Shown: positions 17,307-26,300 of the stretch, piece after piece | How positions within the stretch are numbered: the first letter of the stretch is position 1 | How the letters are laid out: every line of letters begins with the position of its first letter | IMG/VR virus record: IMGVR_UViG_3300025110_000071 | Location: 1 to 31,477 of that record | Strand: one strand, 5' to 3' | Source of the DNA: a virus | DNA: 31,477 nt | Notes under the pieces: model-generated | What the model was told of the DNA's origin: nothing | What the model saw: the letters and a program-made list of their open reading frames with translations, nothing else | Database searches by the model: none | Program-made: the position numbers and the translations under genes

Positions 17307-18709
17307 GTGTGTCGAAGAACGTCCCTCAAGTGATTGAAGACATCGATTGGGAGATGTCAAAGAAGGACTTCAAGTTCTTCTTCGAGGAGATACTCGGTTG
17401 GCAGTTGGCTGACCATCACGCCAAGTGGTTCCATAACCTCAACACCCACAACCGATACTGCGTGAAAGCATCTCGAGACCACGGCAAATCTACTTTGTTC
17501 CTTGGCTATTTGCTATGGAAGGTCATATTCACCCCTCGGCTGGATACCATGATTTTCAGTCACAGCCTAGACCAATCCATCAGGCATATGAGAGGCCTCA
17601 ATGACCTCATTGACTCCAGCCCCATGCTGGCGAAGATGAAGGACAAGGACGCTTGGTCCAAGACCTTCTTCGGTTTCACCAATGGTTCTCGCATCAATGC
17701 CAAGTCGGTGGGTGGTGGTGTCAGAGGTGCTCACCCGGACCTCGTACTCTTGGATGACATACTCTGGGGGACCACTGATACCGAACTGCAACGTGTAGCA
17801 TCTTGGTTCTACGAGGTTCTAGTCCCCACAGTGCACCATACCTCCCAATTGTGCATCGTCGGCACCCCATTCACCCCCACTGACTTGTACACTGAATTGG
17901 AGAGGAGAGATGGTTATCTGGTGGAGACCTATCCTGCAATCAATGAGAAGGGAGAGCCCCTCTGGCCATGGCGTTGGTCCTTGGAGGCATTGGATATCCG
18001 GCGGATGGACATGCCTGCAATCGCCTTCACTCGTGAGTACCTCTGTGAGCCCATGGACGACATGTCCAGCCTTTTCCCATCCACTGTGGTCAATGCATGC
18101 AAGGAGCCGAATCTCACGTTGATGGACAGACGCCCGAAGGATGACGACAGTCAGTACTTCATCGGCTGGGACCCTGCGATATCCTCAGACAGGCAGGCAG
18201 ACTTTACCGTCATGCTAGTACTACGTAGACCGTCTGATGCCCCTGAGACTCTGGAACTCGTCCATGTCGTGCGTCGGAAGGCCATGGACTTCAGGACTCA
18301 GATAATGGAGATACAGAGATTGAACAGCAAGTTCCGTCCTGATGTCATCGAGTTGGAGGCAAATCACTTCCAACGTGTATTCGCCACTGAACTACGTGCC
18401 GATACTGACCTCCCCATCAAGACTTTCATCAGTACCAAACAGAGGAGGGAGAGCCTTCTTATGGGTCTGGTCCTTCGCTTCGAGCGAGAGCAGATTCGCT
18501 TACCGTATGGGGACGAGAGGTCCCGCGAACTCATCTCCAAACTGGAGCACGAACTAATCATGTTTGGTATGAGCAAGGAGGGTAAGTTGGACAGCATCGC
18601 TCGGCACGACGACTTCGCCATAGCCCTCGCTCTGGGTAACTGGGCTACCACTGAGTTCCGTGAGCGCATCATCGATTTGGACTCCTTGATGTCGGGGTTG
18701 ATAGAATGA
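17303..18709 (+). CDS. terL: Terminase large subunit
   Basis: This 468-residue protein is the DNA-packaging motor: an ATPase that pumps DNA through the portal and a nuclease that cuts the concatemer. The ATPase half has a Walker A variant S57-RDHGKST-64, Walker B L147-VLLDD-152 and a coupling motif GTP at 187-189. The RNase H-like nuclease half has D290 in GWDPA, E350/E352 in ELEANHF and D436/D437 in HDDF, the expected acidic triad. Length is normal for an HK97-type terminase. The start is TTG 17303, overlapping the previous stop and five bases after AAAGGG; GTG 17309 is an alternative. Its stop overlaps the LAGLIDADG gene, not the portal directly, which is unusual. Confidence 0.95.
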   Translation: MSVSKNVPQVIEDIDWEMSKKDFKFFFEEILGWQLADHHAKWFHNLNTHNRYCVKASRDHGKSTLFLGYLLWKVIFTPRLDTMIFSHSLDQSIRHMRGLNDLIDSSPMLAKMKDKDAWSKTFFGFTNGSRINAKSVGGGVRGAHPDLVLLDDILWGTTDTELQRVASWFYEVLVPTVHHTSQLCIVGTPFTPTDLYTELERRDGYLVETYPAINEKGEPLWPWRWSLEALDIRRMDMPAIAFTREYLCEPMDDMSSLFPSTVVNACKEPNLTLMDRRPKDDDSQYFIGWDPAISSDRQADFTVMLVLRRPSDAPETLELVHVVRRKAMDFRTQIMEIQRLNSKFRPDVIELEANHFQRVFATELRADTDLPIKTFISTKQRRESLLMGLVLRFEREQIRLPYGDERSRELISKLEHELIMFGMSKEGKLDSIARHDDFAIALALGNWATTEFRERIIDLDSLMSGLIE

Positions 18710-20079
18710 CTTGGGGCACTCTGATAATAGGGGATGATTATGACTCCTTGGTCAAGGAGGCAGACTCTGGGCGTTATTGGGTCACACAGCAGTTGTTGCA
18801 GCACCCTCTGCTCAAGTCCGGCCTGATACTAGACGAGGAGTTAGATGTGACTCCTCAGTATTCCCCGGTCTTGGAAAAGAGTGACACCAGCACCCTTTCG
18901 CCAACTGGTTGGTTCGATGGGACTTTCGGTGTTGACGCTAATCAGTTGGTCAAGGATTTACGTCGAAGACGCAGAGTGCACAAGGGGTATCGGGAGGAGA
19001 TAGATGACACTATTTCCCTCATTCGTACCCTGAAGAGCATGGAAGTCGATTCCCTTCTGAGTTCAATACCATGGATTGATGGCTATGAGCAGACTGTCAA
19101 GAACCTAGGATTGTCTGACCGTGATTTGAAGTCACTGCGTAAGTTCGCGGAGAGACGAGAGGTGTCCCTCAAGCAAGCATGTATCCAGTGGGATAATGCC
19201 AATGGGGTGCTTACCAAATTGTCTCAATTGAATGACTTGGACTCTGACCAACAGACTCTCTGGTCTGAAGCAGTCGAGAAGCGGAATGAAGCCAAGAAGA
19301 TGTGGAGGCATACATTGCATCAGACAGATACCTTGAGCAAGGATGAGGGGGTTTGGCTATCCTCTGCTGCTGAATTACTGCTAGAGAAGGGCCCTATGGG
19401 CTCCCGCCAGATTGTAGAGAGGATTATCAAGTACGACGCCCGGAACAAGGGCCTCACCCCTCAGAAGATGGGTGCTCTCCTGAAGATGTACGGTAGCGAG
19501 CATGACATCGTCAAGAACGGGTCTCGTTGGGAGTCCGAAGGCATGAATCACGATTTGCTTCTCAAGGACCCATGGGCTTATGCGGCAGGCTTCCTAGACG
19601 CTGATGGTTACATCACCATTACCAAGAGAGGAGAGCCTAGGGCTGGAATGATAGCCACAGGGACTCGAGGGAGGCTGCATTGTGAGCAGATGTACAAGAC
19701 TCTTGGTTGTGGTGTGTTGCAATTGGATTTGAAGATTCATAAGAACAGTCGCCGTAGTCAACACAGACTGCAGTTCTATGGCGCTGATGACTTGCGTAAG
19801 TTACTGAAAGGGGTCCTCCCACATCTCCAATTGAAGACCACACAAGCGAATGCCGTGCTAGAACTCTTGGATTTGAGGGGGCGAAGTAGTGATATCGCTA
19901 AGAATCGCCGTGTTGATTTGTACCGTGTAGTGAAATACGCCAATTGGCAGGATGTTAATGGTAAGGAACTTCTTGAAGAGTGGAAGGTTGATGAACAAGA
20001 CCTCGCCTCAATGGAGGCAGTGGACCCTGAGGTTATCCGCCTCGTGGATGATGCTGGTGGCATATTAGGTGATATTTGA
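18706..20079 (+). CDS. Winged-helix plus LAGLIDADG-domain protein
   Basis: A 457-residue protein. Residues 1-215 are unrecognised, with a basic run RRRRR at 86-90 and helical pairs after it. Residues about 216-277 look like a winged helix (SSAAELLLEKGPMGSRQIVE, later GALLKMYG and NGSRWE). Residues 290-395 are a LAGLIDADG-type domain: the motif is AAGFLDADGYI at 293-303, followed by a typical beta-rich half-site (HRLQFYGADDLRKLL). Both acidic residues of the motif are present; only one motif copy is visible. Homing endonucleases of this family cut DNA and dimerise when they have one motif. The gene is not inside an intron or intein: its start overlaps the terminase stop and its stop overlaps the portal start. 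That implies a role made in step with the packaging machinery, either as a DNA-cutting or DNA-binding packaging factor or as a lodged selfish gene. Confidence 0.8.
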   Translation: MTWGTLIIGDDYDSLVKEADSGRYWVTQQLLQHPLLKSGLILDEELDVTPQYSPVLEKSDTSTLSPTGWFDGTFGVDANQLVKDLRRRRRVHKGYREEIDDTISLIRTLKSMEVDSLLSSIPWIDGYEQTVKNLGLSDRDLKSLRKFAERREVSLKQACIQWDNANGVLTKLSQLNDLDSDQQTLWSEAVEKRNEAKKMWRHTLHQTDTLSKDEGVWLSSAAELLLEKGPMGSRQIVERIIKYDARNKGLTPQKMGALLKMYGSEHDIVKNGSRWESEGMNHDLLLKDPWAYAAGFLDADGYITITKRGEPRAGMIATGTRGRLHCEQMYKTLGCGVLQLDLKIHKNSRRSQHRLQFYGADDLRKLLKGVLPHLQLKTTQANAVLELLDLRGRSSDIAKNRRVDLYRVVKYANWQDVNGKELLEEWKVDEQDLASMEAVDPEVIRLVDDAGGILGDI

Positions 20080-21938
20080 TGGCAGATGAAGGTCGTATTG
20101 GGCGTTTCCTCGATAGGATGACAAAACCGTTCCGTCGTAAGACTACCCCTGAGCCGATAATGCCCCTTTGGAAGGCTGGCATACAGGAACCTGTCCTTGT
20201 CCAAGGTGTCAGCATTCCAGCACTCTACGCCACTGTGCAGGAGAGCATCATACTACGTACTACAATGAACACCCTCTGTCAGGAGATATTCAGGCGGGGC
20301 TTCTACTGGAAGAGGAAGTTCCACAAGCAATGCATGGATTGCGATGAGGAGTTCCAGCATGACGTCGATGAGTGCAAACTCTGTGGTAGTAGTGAGTTGA
20401 AGTCTGCTGACGCTGACCAGATTATCTACCCTAGGTGGTTCATCAAGCAGCGCAATAGCATGGACCAGTCATTCATGGATGTCCTCCGTGAAGTCGAATG
20501 GGACTTGAACATAGTCGATGATGGGTTCTATATCCTCGTCAAGGAGTATTACTTGGACCCCAAGGACGGACAGATACAGTTCTACAGGGTGAGGGATATA
20601 GTACGTGGCGACCCCACCTTCATGCGTATAGTGGCGGACAAGAAGGGGACTCGAGGTGGTCGTTATCTCATATGCCCCGTTCACAGGGACAAGACGTACC
20701 CACATAGCAAGGAGAGTCAGAAATGCGAGACCTGCAACCTCGATTTGCAGGACGTCCACTTCATCAATACTGCAGGTTCGGGCAAGACCCAGTACTACAT
20801 CGAAGGCGAGGTAGTCCACGTCTCCAAGTTCAATCCATCCAAACTCTATGGGCGTAGCCCAGTCGCTACACTGTGGCGTCAGGCGATGACCCTCACAGCA
20901 ATGGACAATTACATGTACCTCGCTTATCAGAAGAGGAGGATACCCAGAGGGGTACTCGCTATAACCACTGATAACATCCAATCCACAGCCTCCTTCTGGA
21001 AGGGTGCAGAGGAGAAGATGGAGCGTGACCCGAATTACATCCCCAAGGTGGGCATAGAATCAGCCACTGGGAGAGGTCGTGTGGAGTTCGTCCGCTTCAT
21101 GGACTCATTGGACGAGATGCAGTATGGTGCAGTCCGTGATGAGTTGAGAATGCGAATAGCAGCCTTCTATGGAGTCTCCAACATCTTCATGATGGATAGT
21201 GGCAAGGGTGGTGGACTCAACAACGAGGGCCTGCAGATTCTGGTCACCAACCGAGCAGTGGAGTTCGGTCAGAAACTGTACAAGAGGGACATCTTCCCTC
21301 GAATCTTCGAGGAGATGGGCATGACTGACTGGGAATTGACGCTGTACCCGAACGAGGAGGAGGATGACGTCACCCGTCTCCGTAGGGATGAGATGGAGGT
21401 CAATATCGCGCAGAGGATGCAGCAACTCGGCTTCCAACCCGAACTGACTGAGGATGCAGGTAGGGACATACGGTTCGTCTACAAGAAGCCCTCTCCTGAG
21501 GAGATGGAGCAGCAAGAGCAGTTGCAGAACGTGCAACAGCCCGGAGGAGGCGGGTCACCGCCACCAGCAGCACCGCCGCCACCAATGGCTCGCCCACCTA
21601 TGCCAATGGCAGGTGCTGGGATGGGGATGGCGCCCGGCATGCCGATGGGGAGACCTCCTATGAGAGGTCCCATGCCTGCAATGGGAGGTGCTGGAATGCC
21701 GATGGGAGGGGCAATGCCGCCCGGTGGCGCTCCAATCATGATGATGGAGAAAGGGGTGACTGGAGTACAATCCCCCAACTCCTCAGGTAGGGATTCCCAG
21801 TTATCAGGCGGGCGTAGGAAGACCAAGCAGCGAGGGGAGGAGGACTCACCTGAAGTGAAGGCTCAGAAGCAGATAGAGCAAGCCATGCGACAGGCTGAAG
21901 ACCCCATGGGTAACCAACCCAAGTCCAATCTCTCCTAA
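20079..21938 (+). CDS. Portal protein with two inserted zinc ribbons
   Basis: Starting at ATG 20079, which shares one base with the preceding TGA, this 619-residue protein is the probable dodecameric portal through which DNA enters the head. Portal-like features are the N-terminal wing with a helical region, the segment EVVHVSKFNPSKLYGRSP, the helix after it, and the VSNIFMMDSGKGGGLNNEG region, then a long stem/crown helix (RDEMEVNIAQRMQQLGF). Two zinc ribbons are inserted in the wing: C85-x2-C88 with C99-x2-C102, and C199-x2-H202 with C216-x2-C219. The C-terminal 110 residues are low complexity, dominated by Met, Pro and Gly from about 500 to 560, then charged. Family assignment rests on this architecture and on position after terL and before the protease and capsid genes. 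Confidence 0.88.
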   Translation: MADEGRIGRFLDRMTKPFRRKTTPEPIMPLWKAGIQEPVLVQGVSIPALYATVQESIILRTTMNTLCQEIFRRGFYWKRKFHKQCMDCDEEFQHDVDECKLCGSSELKSADADQIIYPRWFIKQRNSMDQSFMDVLREVEWDLNIVDDGFYILVKEYYLDPKDGQIQFYRVRDIVRGDPTFMRIVADKKGTRGGRYLICPVHRDKTYPHSKESQKCETCNLDLQDVHFINTAGSGKTQYYIEGEVVHVSKFNPSKLYGRSPVATLWRQAMTLTAMDNYMYLAYQKRRIPRGVLAITTDNIQSTASFWKGAEEKMERDPNYIPKVGIESATGRGRVEFVRFMDSLDEMQYGAVRDELRMRIAAFYGVSNIFMMDSGKGGGLNNEGLQILVTNRAVEFGQKLYKRDIFPRIFEEMGMTDWELTLYPNEEEDDVTRLRRDEMEVNIAQRMQQLGFQPELTEDAGRDIRFVYKKPSPEEMEQQEQLQNVQQPGGGGSPPPAAPPPPMARPPMPMAGAGMGMAPGMPMGRPPMRGPMPAMGGAGMPMGGAMPPGGAPIMMMEKGVTGVQSPNSSGRDSQLSGGRRKTKQRGEEDSPEVKAQKQIEQAMRQAEDPMGNQPKSNLS

Positions 21939-21949
21939 GCAATAGATTA

Positions 21950-22330
21950 ATGAGCAAGTCGTTCCTCGAAGGGACGATGTCGGACACGATTGTCAAACTC
22001 GACCCAATGGTTAGGAAACTCGAAACTAGTATTAGCGAGTTCAAGAACGCCCTGCAAAACAACGACTTGGTTGCTGCTCAGCAGTTCCTGAGGTCCATCA
22101 ACCAGACCAGTGACTACCTCTCGGAGGATGTCACTTCAATCTACAAGTCAGAGACAGAGGCTAACAAGGCTGTCGGGGTGAATGACATCTACGCTGGTGG
22201 TGCACCAGTCTTGGAATTCAAGGACCAAGGTGCCATCATCAAGGGTGACAGGCCTCTGGGATACATAGGCCCTGATGGAATCCAATCTAATTGGAAACCA
22301 CAACACGGTTTCGGACAGAGGGTTGACTGA
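21950..22330 (+). CDS. Small helical head-region protein
   Basis: A 126-residue protein from ATG 21950, eleven bases after the portal stop; ATG 21977, preceded by AAGGG, would remove nine residues. Residues 10-75 form amphipathic helices (DPMVRKLETSISEFKNALQ) suited to a coiled coil. The C-terminal third is Gly/Pro-rich with beta-like stretches and ends GFGQRVD. There is no recognisable family. The neighbourhood (portal, then three small genes, then protease and capsid) is where minor head or scaffold-assisting proteins are usual. Its stop overlaps the next ATG by one base. Confidence 0.7.
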   Translation: MSKSFLEGTMSDTIVKLDPMVRKLETSISEFKNALQNNDLVAAQQFLRSINQTSDYLSEDVTSIYKSETEANKAVGVNDIYAGGAPVLEFKDQGAIIKGDRPLGYIGPDGIQSNWKPQHGFGQRVD

Positions 22331-22686
22331 TGTCAGATGACGTCAGTACTCTCGTAGGTGCTCTCATCACCAAGATGGAGCGCATGGATGGCGATATCAA
22401 TACCCTCCAAGCGCAGAACGTCGAACTGAAGAAGATGGTCTCCAATCCAGATTTGCTATTGAAGCAGGCTGGTTTCGTCAGGGCTGTGACCCCAGCCACT
22501 GAGGATGTATGGGGTGACCCTCTCAGAGGTGAGAGGAATGAGGTCATCGAGAAGGCTGCAATCGCCATCGATGGTGTCATGGTCATGCCGGAGTCCAATG
22601 CTGATTGGCACGAGATGGGTTGGGATGACATTCATGCAATGGCCAATGAGGCCGCAGTAGTAGAAGGAAGGCCGGTGGACCAATGA
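22330..22686 (+). CDS. Small protein sharing a C-terminal motif with the scaffold
   Basis: A 118-residue protein whose ATG overlaps the previous TGA. Residues 1-38 look like a coiled coil (LVGALITKMERMDGDINTLQ). Near the C terminus M96-GWDDIHAMANEA-108 closely matches the end of the protease/scaffold protein at 31094-31129 (MSWDDVHRLAGKA), and both are preceded by a PES/PET turn. In both proteins a predicted coiled coil (ITKMERMDGDI here, VLAMSDRIDNM there) lies upstream. I infer that the two share a docking element, perhaps for the capsid or portal, and that this may be a small scaffold-like protein. No known family is recognised. Confidence 0.7.
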   Translation: MSDDVSTLVGALITKMERMDGDINTLQAQNVELKKMVSNPDLLLKQAGFVRAVTPATEDVWGDPLRGERNEVIEKAAIAIDGVMVMPESNADWHEMGWDDIHAMANEAAVVEGRPVDQ

Positions 22687-23318
22687 AACCAATGAAAGTG
22701 ATAGCAGGGGAGCACGCTCCTGATGTGGATGACCTACTAGAGAAAGCCAAGGACATGGATGACATGCTCACCAAGGTGGCTGAACTCAGAGACGACTCAC
22801 AGATGAGGAACATCACTGGTGTGGAGGAGGCTCCAATGTCTCACTACTGGACCAACCAGCAGCAACCGGAGGAGGGAATCGAGAGCGTTACGAACAGGGG
22901 TGCACTCAGTGAGACCATCTCCTTCGACACCAATGCCAACCCACACCAGACGGGCTCTACCCTATCTGCACACGAGAATAGCGGTGGGGAACTGAAGAAG
23001 GCAGGTCTCGAAGACCTACTAGCAGGTGCTGGTGGTGGCCCGAAACCACCCGGTGGACCACCCGGCTTACCCGGCATGGGCAAGCCACCCGGTATGGACA
23101 AGCCACCTATGGGTGACATGGATGACATGGGTGATGATGACCCTGACGGCCTCGCTGATAGAATCAAGGGTCTAGTCGATAAACTAGCAAGTAAGGCAGG
23201 TGGACCAGAGAAGATGCCTATGCCACCCGGTGGACCACCCGGTGGACCACCCGGTGGACCACCCGGTGCAGGCGGACCACCCGGTGGTATGCCAAAGCCA
23301 CCCGGCGGACCAATGTGA
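22683..23318 (+). CDS. Protein with PPGG-repeat tail
   Basis: A 211-residue protein starting at ATG 22683 with a four-base ATGA overlap. Residues 1-45 are an acidic amphipathic helix (DVDDLLEKAKDMDDMLTKVA). The middle (50-115) is polar and contains ordered-looking stretches such as VTNRGALSETISFDTN. From about 118 on it is dominated by Pro, Gly, Met and Asp, ending in tandem PPGG units. The repeats have a period of four residues, so they are not a collagen triplet repeat. Low-complexity Pro/Gly tails on the portal and on this neighbour suggest flexible, possibly interacting, head proteins. Function unknown. Confidence 0.7.
   Translation: MKPMKVIAGEHAPDVDDLLEKAKDMDDMLTKVAELRDDSQMRNITGVEEAPMSHYWTNQQQPEEGIESVTNRGALSETISFDTNANPHQTGSTLSAHENSGGELKKAGLEDLLAGAGGGPKPPGGPPGLPGMGKPPGMDKPPMGDMDDMGDDDPDGLADRIKGLVDKLASKAGGPEKMPMPPGGPPGGPPGGPPGAGGPPGGMPKPPGGPM
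23223..23270 (+). repeat. Four tandem 12-bp repeats (PPGG units)
   Basis: The unit CCACCCGGTGGA occurs head to tail three times from 23223, with a fourth copy differing by one base (GTGCA end). Related single units lie upstream near 23046-23066 and downstream near 23277. Each encodes Pro-Pro-Gly-Gly. The unit is close to an inverted repeat of itself. It is inside the coding frame, so it is a coding microsatellite that can change length by slippage without a frameshift. Confidence 0.9.
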
Positions 23319-23336
23319 GGTTGAGGTGGTGATTGT

Positions 23337-26300
23337 GTGTCTAGAGAGGACCCTCACCAGTTCTATCTAAGGGCTCGTGAAGATTTCATAAAGTCTCCCG
23401 GTCTCAACGAAGCAGCCAATCTCTACTTCGCTGTTGAGAACCTGCACGCTCACGGTATTCCTTTCCACACTCCCGACTCTGTGAGGAAGGCGTATCTCCT
23501 ATTGAAGAACGAAGACGTCATTGAGGGGGATGATGACAGTGAGAGTGGCTCTTATGGTGGATTCAAGGGTCAGACCGAGCAGGAAAAAAGAGACTTGAGG
23601 CGATTAGCACGAGAGAATGCTGATAGAAGAAAGGGGAAGACAGGGACTAAGTTTCGCAGAATGGACACCCCTAGCAACTACCCAGACCTACCTCCTGCAT
23701 TCGACCCCTCCACATCAGACCTGCCTTTGAGTGATTTCTTCAGGCACCACAACAAGGACTTGAGGACGTTGTGGGAATTCATGGCAGTGAATGAGAGGGT
23801 GGTCCCAGAGCAAATGGTAGATGCGTTCTATTCCTATCGCCCGACTGGTGACCACCCCCTCAGTAGCATATTCGATAGTGGGTTGGATGGCCAGAGCAAA
23901 TGGCACTCTCTCCTCGATAGGCTCTACACACCCACTAGTTCTGACAATGCAGCGACTCTGGATTCCAAGATGAAGAGGTACGAGGAGAAGTTCGGCTCCG
24001 CACTGGATTCCAATGAGATATCCACAGAGCGCTCCCATCAGGAGATGTTCGGCAAGTTCGATGACAATTCAGTAGGTCTCCATGACTTATTCCTCGGTGG
24101 CTTGGGTACATGGCAAGCCGGGCATAAGATGAATTACGGGCAGGAGGGCGATACAGAGAGTTATCTAGCACATCTCAAGATGAAGATGGAAGGCGTGCCG
24201 CAGTCCATCATCTCCCAGACCCTGTTCAATGAAGATGGCAGCCTCAGGAAAGACCACGCTACCCGTGCCAAGACCGCTATACGAAACTCTGCTGATTCGC
24301 AACAGCAGATGGGGCTCCTCCCCCTCCTACTGGGTCTCGAGAATCTAAGTACTGCAGATGGCAAGACTGCCATCAAGTGGTTCATGGATGGCGCGCAAGG
24401 CAACATCCAGAATAACCCCACCTCCCGCTCGGAGACGAACTTCCTCAATGGACGGAAAGACCCTGAGTCCCTACTGTCGCGTATCTGGAAGAAGCGGCTG
24501 AGCGCCATCTCTGCTGGTCTGACCACACCTCTGATACAGGCAGGGATACAGCAGTCTCCCACTAGAGCGACAGACATGTCCGGTTCATATGGTGGGAAGA
24601 ACTACAGGGGTTTCAAGAGGGACCCTTCCAGTCGTGAGGCGGACTTGTGGCACAAGGCCCTAGTATGGTGTAGAGCCGACAAGGATGGAGTGCATAAGTT
24701 GCACAGGGAAGAGAACCCCCCTGTGTTCCATCAGATGATGAACGAGTTCGGCATCCTACCGAATGGGAAGGGACATTACTCAGGCAGTCATCCTAAGATA
24801 AATGAGAAGTTGATTGACGATTGGTTGACGAATGGAGTCAAGGGCATCACTCGGGAGCAAGTAGCCAAATTGAAGGAATGGAAGGAGAAGGTCGAGAAGT
24901 ACTCGAGTAAGGATTGGACCAAGACAGCATGGGGAGCACCATATCACGCCCCTACTCATCCAGACGGAAAAGACTCCTTCTCCAAGGTGTATCACGACAT
25001 ATTCGCCTCTGGTGAAGGAGGGCACAGCATGAGCCCTGCCGATTTAATGCAAGCGATGCACCAGATGTTCGGTGGCATGTTCACGATGAGGCCTCATTAC
25101 GAGGCCAGTGATTTGCAAGGGAGCAATAAGAAGACTGTCAGGCAGGTGATATACGATGATGATGGGGTCGACACCCGGCGGGGCGGGGATGCTGACTTCG
25201 GTGGCTGGGCTGCAGCCACTGACATGATTGGGGAGAGTGGCATGGTGCCATACGCAGGGCGTGGGGAGTCAAAGGAGGGCGAACCGCTAGGGATGGACTA
25301 CAACTCTTGGTTAGGGATGCTCCTACCCAAGGACCGTGACATCATCAGCAATCTCGAGGGCTCAGGGAGCCCCTTGTATAGCACTAATAGCATGTATGAC
25401 TTCGCTGCGTTACCCAAACTCCCATTCTCCCTGAGGGACTATCACAAACAGCGTAGGTCTGCGGACCCACCGCAAAGGTCTGGTGACCGGATAGGGGACG
25501 GTCTCCATTTATCTAGCGATGATGCGAGACGACATATGGCTCATCAAACTAGTTACAACCTAGGCTCCACCTATCCCCATGAGGAGGAGCATGACCTAGG
25601 GGATGCCGATAGCATGACGCACCTCATCGACCTAGTGATGGGGATATTCCAAAGTCATGGGCAACCCCATTCATTCTTCGATGAGTTCTTAGGTGGTCCT
25701 GATTACTTCCTCAGTCAATTGCTAGACCGCCGTCATGACCCAATCACCGAGGACGTCTCCTCCCCCCTTCCAAATCCAGACCTCGCGACTATCGGGAGAT
25801 TGCTCGAAGGGGCGAATCTGATGCGCTACTTGAAGGAAGGTCGTACTGGCCATGAGAAGATAGCAGACTCGCCGTATGACAATATCGGGGACCGATACGC
25901 CCTCTACTACCATGACGAGGATGGGATATACCCCGGTACTGAGGGGGAGAGTGATGGATTGCTGCATGGCTTGGAGCCTGATACCGGGAGGGGTGACTCA
26001 GTTCCCCAACGCTTCAATGAGTTCAAAGCCTCTCCTGAGGCCACACCTATCGAGAACCTCCTCATACATCCCCACGAGAGAGTGTCCCATGGTAATAGGG
26101 GCATAGGCTCAGTGAAGGAATTGAGAGAACTGTTGGCAGGCCACCCCTCTGCCCCAGAATCCCTCGACTCCGTTTTCCATCAGCAGAGACTCAGTGCGAT
26201 AATCGCTGACTTGGCTAATAGGAAGGGTTGGGATAAAGAACGCGAGAGAACGGAACTCAGCAGAGCGACAGGGGCGATAGCCCCTGCGGAAACAGATAGA

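Noticed and set aside
18364-18804. A 146-codon minus-strand frame over the terminase end
   Set aside because: It lies opposite the conserved nuclease motifs of the terminase; its Ser/Arg-rich sequence is what the complement of this coding style gives.
18706-20079. Intein or group I intron carrying the LAGLIDADG domain
   Set aside because: The domain is in its own gene with proper start and stop that overlap both neighbours; the terminase and portal are each complete without splicing.
20469-21536. Long minus-strand frames opposite the portal gene
   Set aside because: Antisense shadows with no ribosome site, no known domain and biased composition.
23040-23300. Possible CRISPR-like array
   Set aside because: Repeats are 12 bp, head to tail without spacers, and in frame as PPGG; this is a coding repeat.
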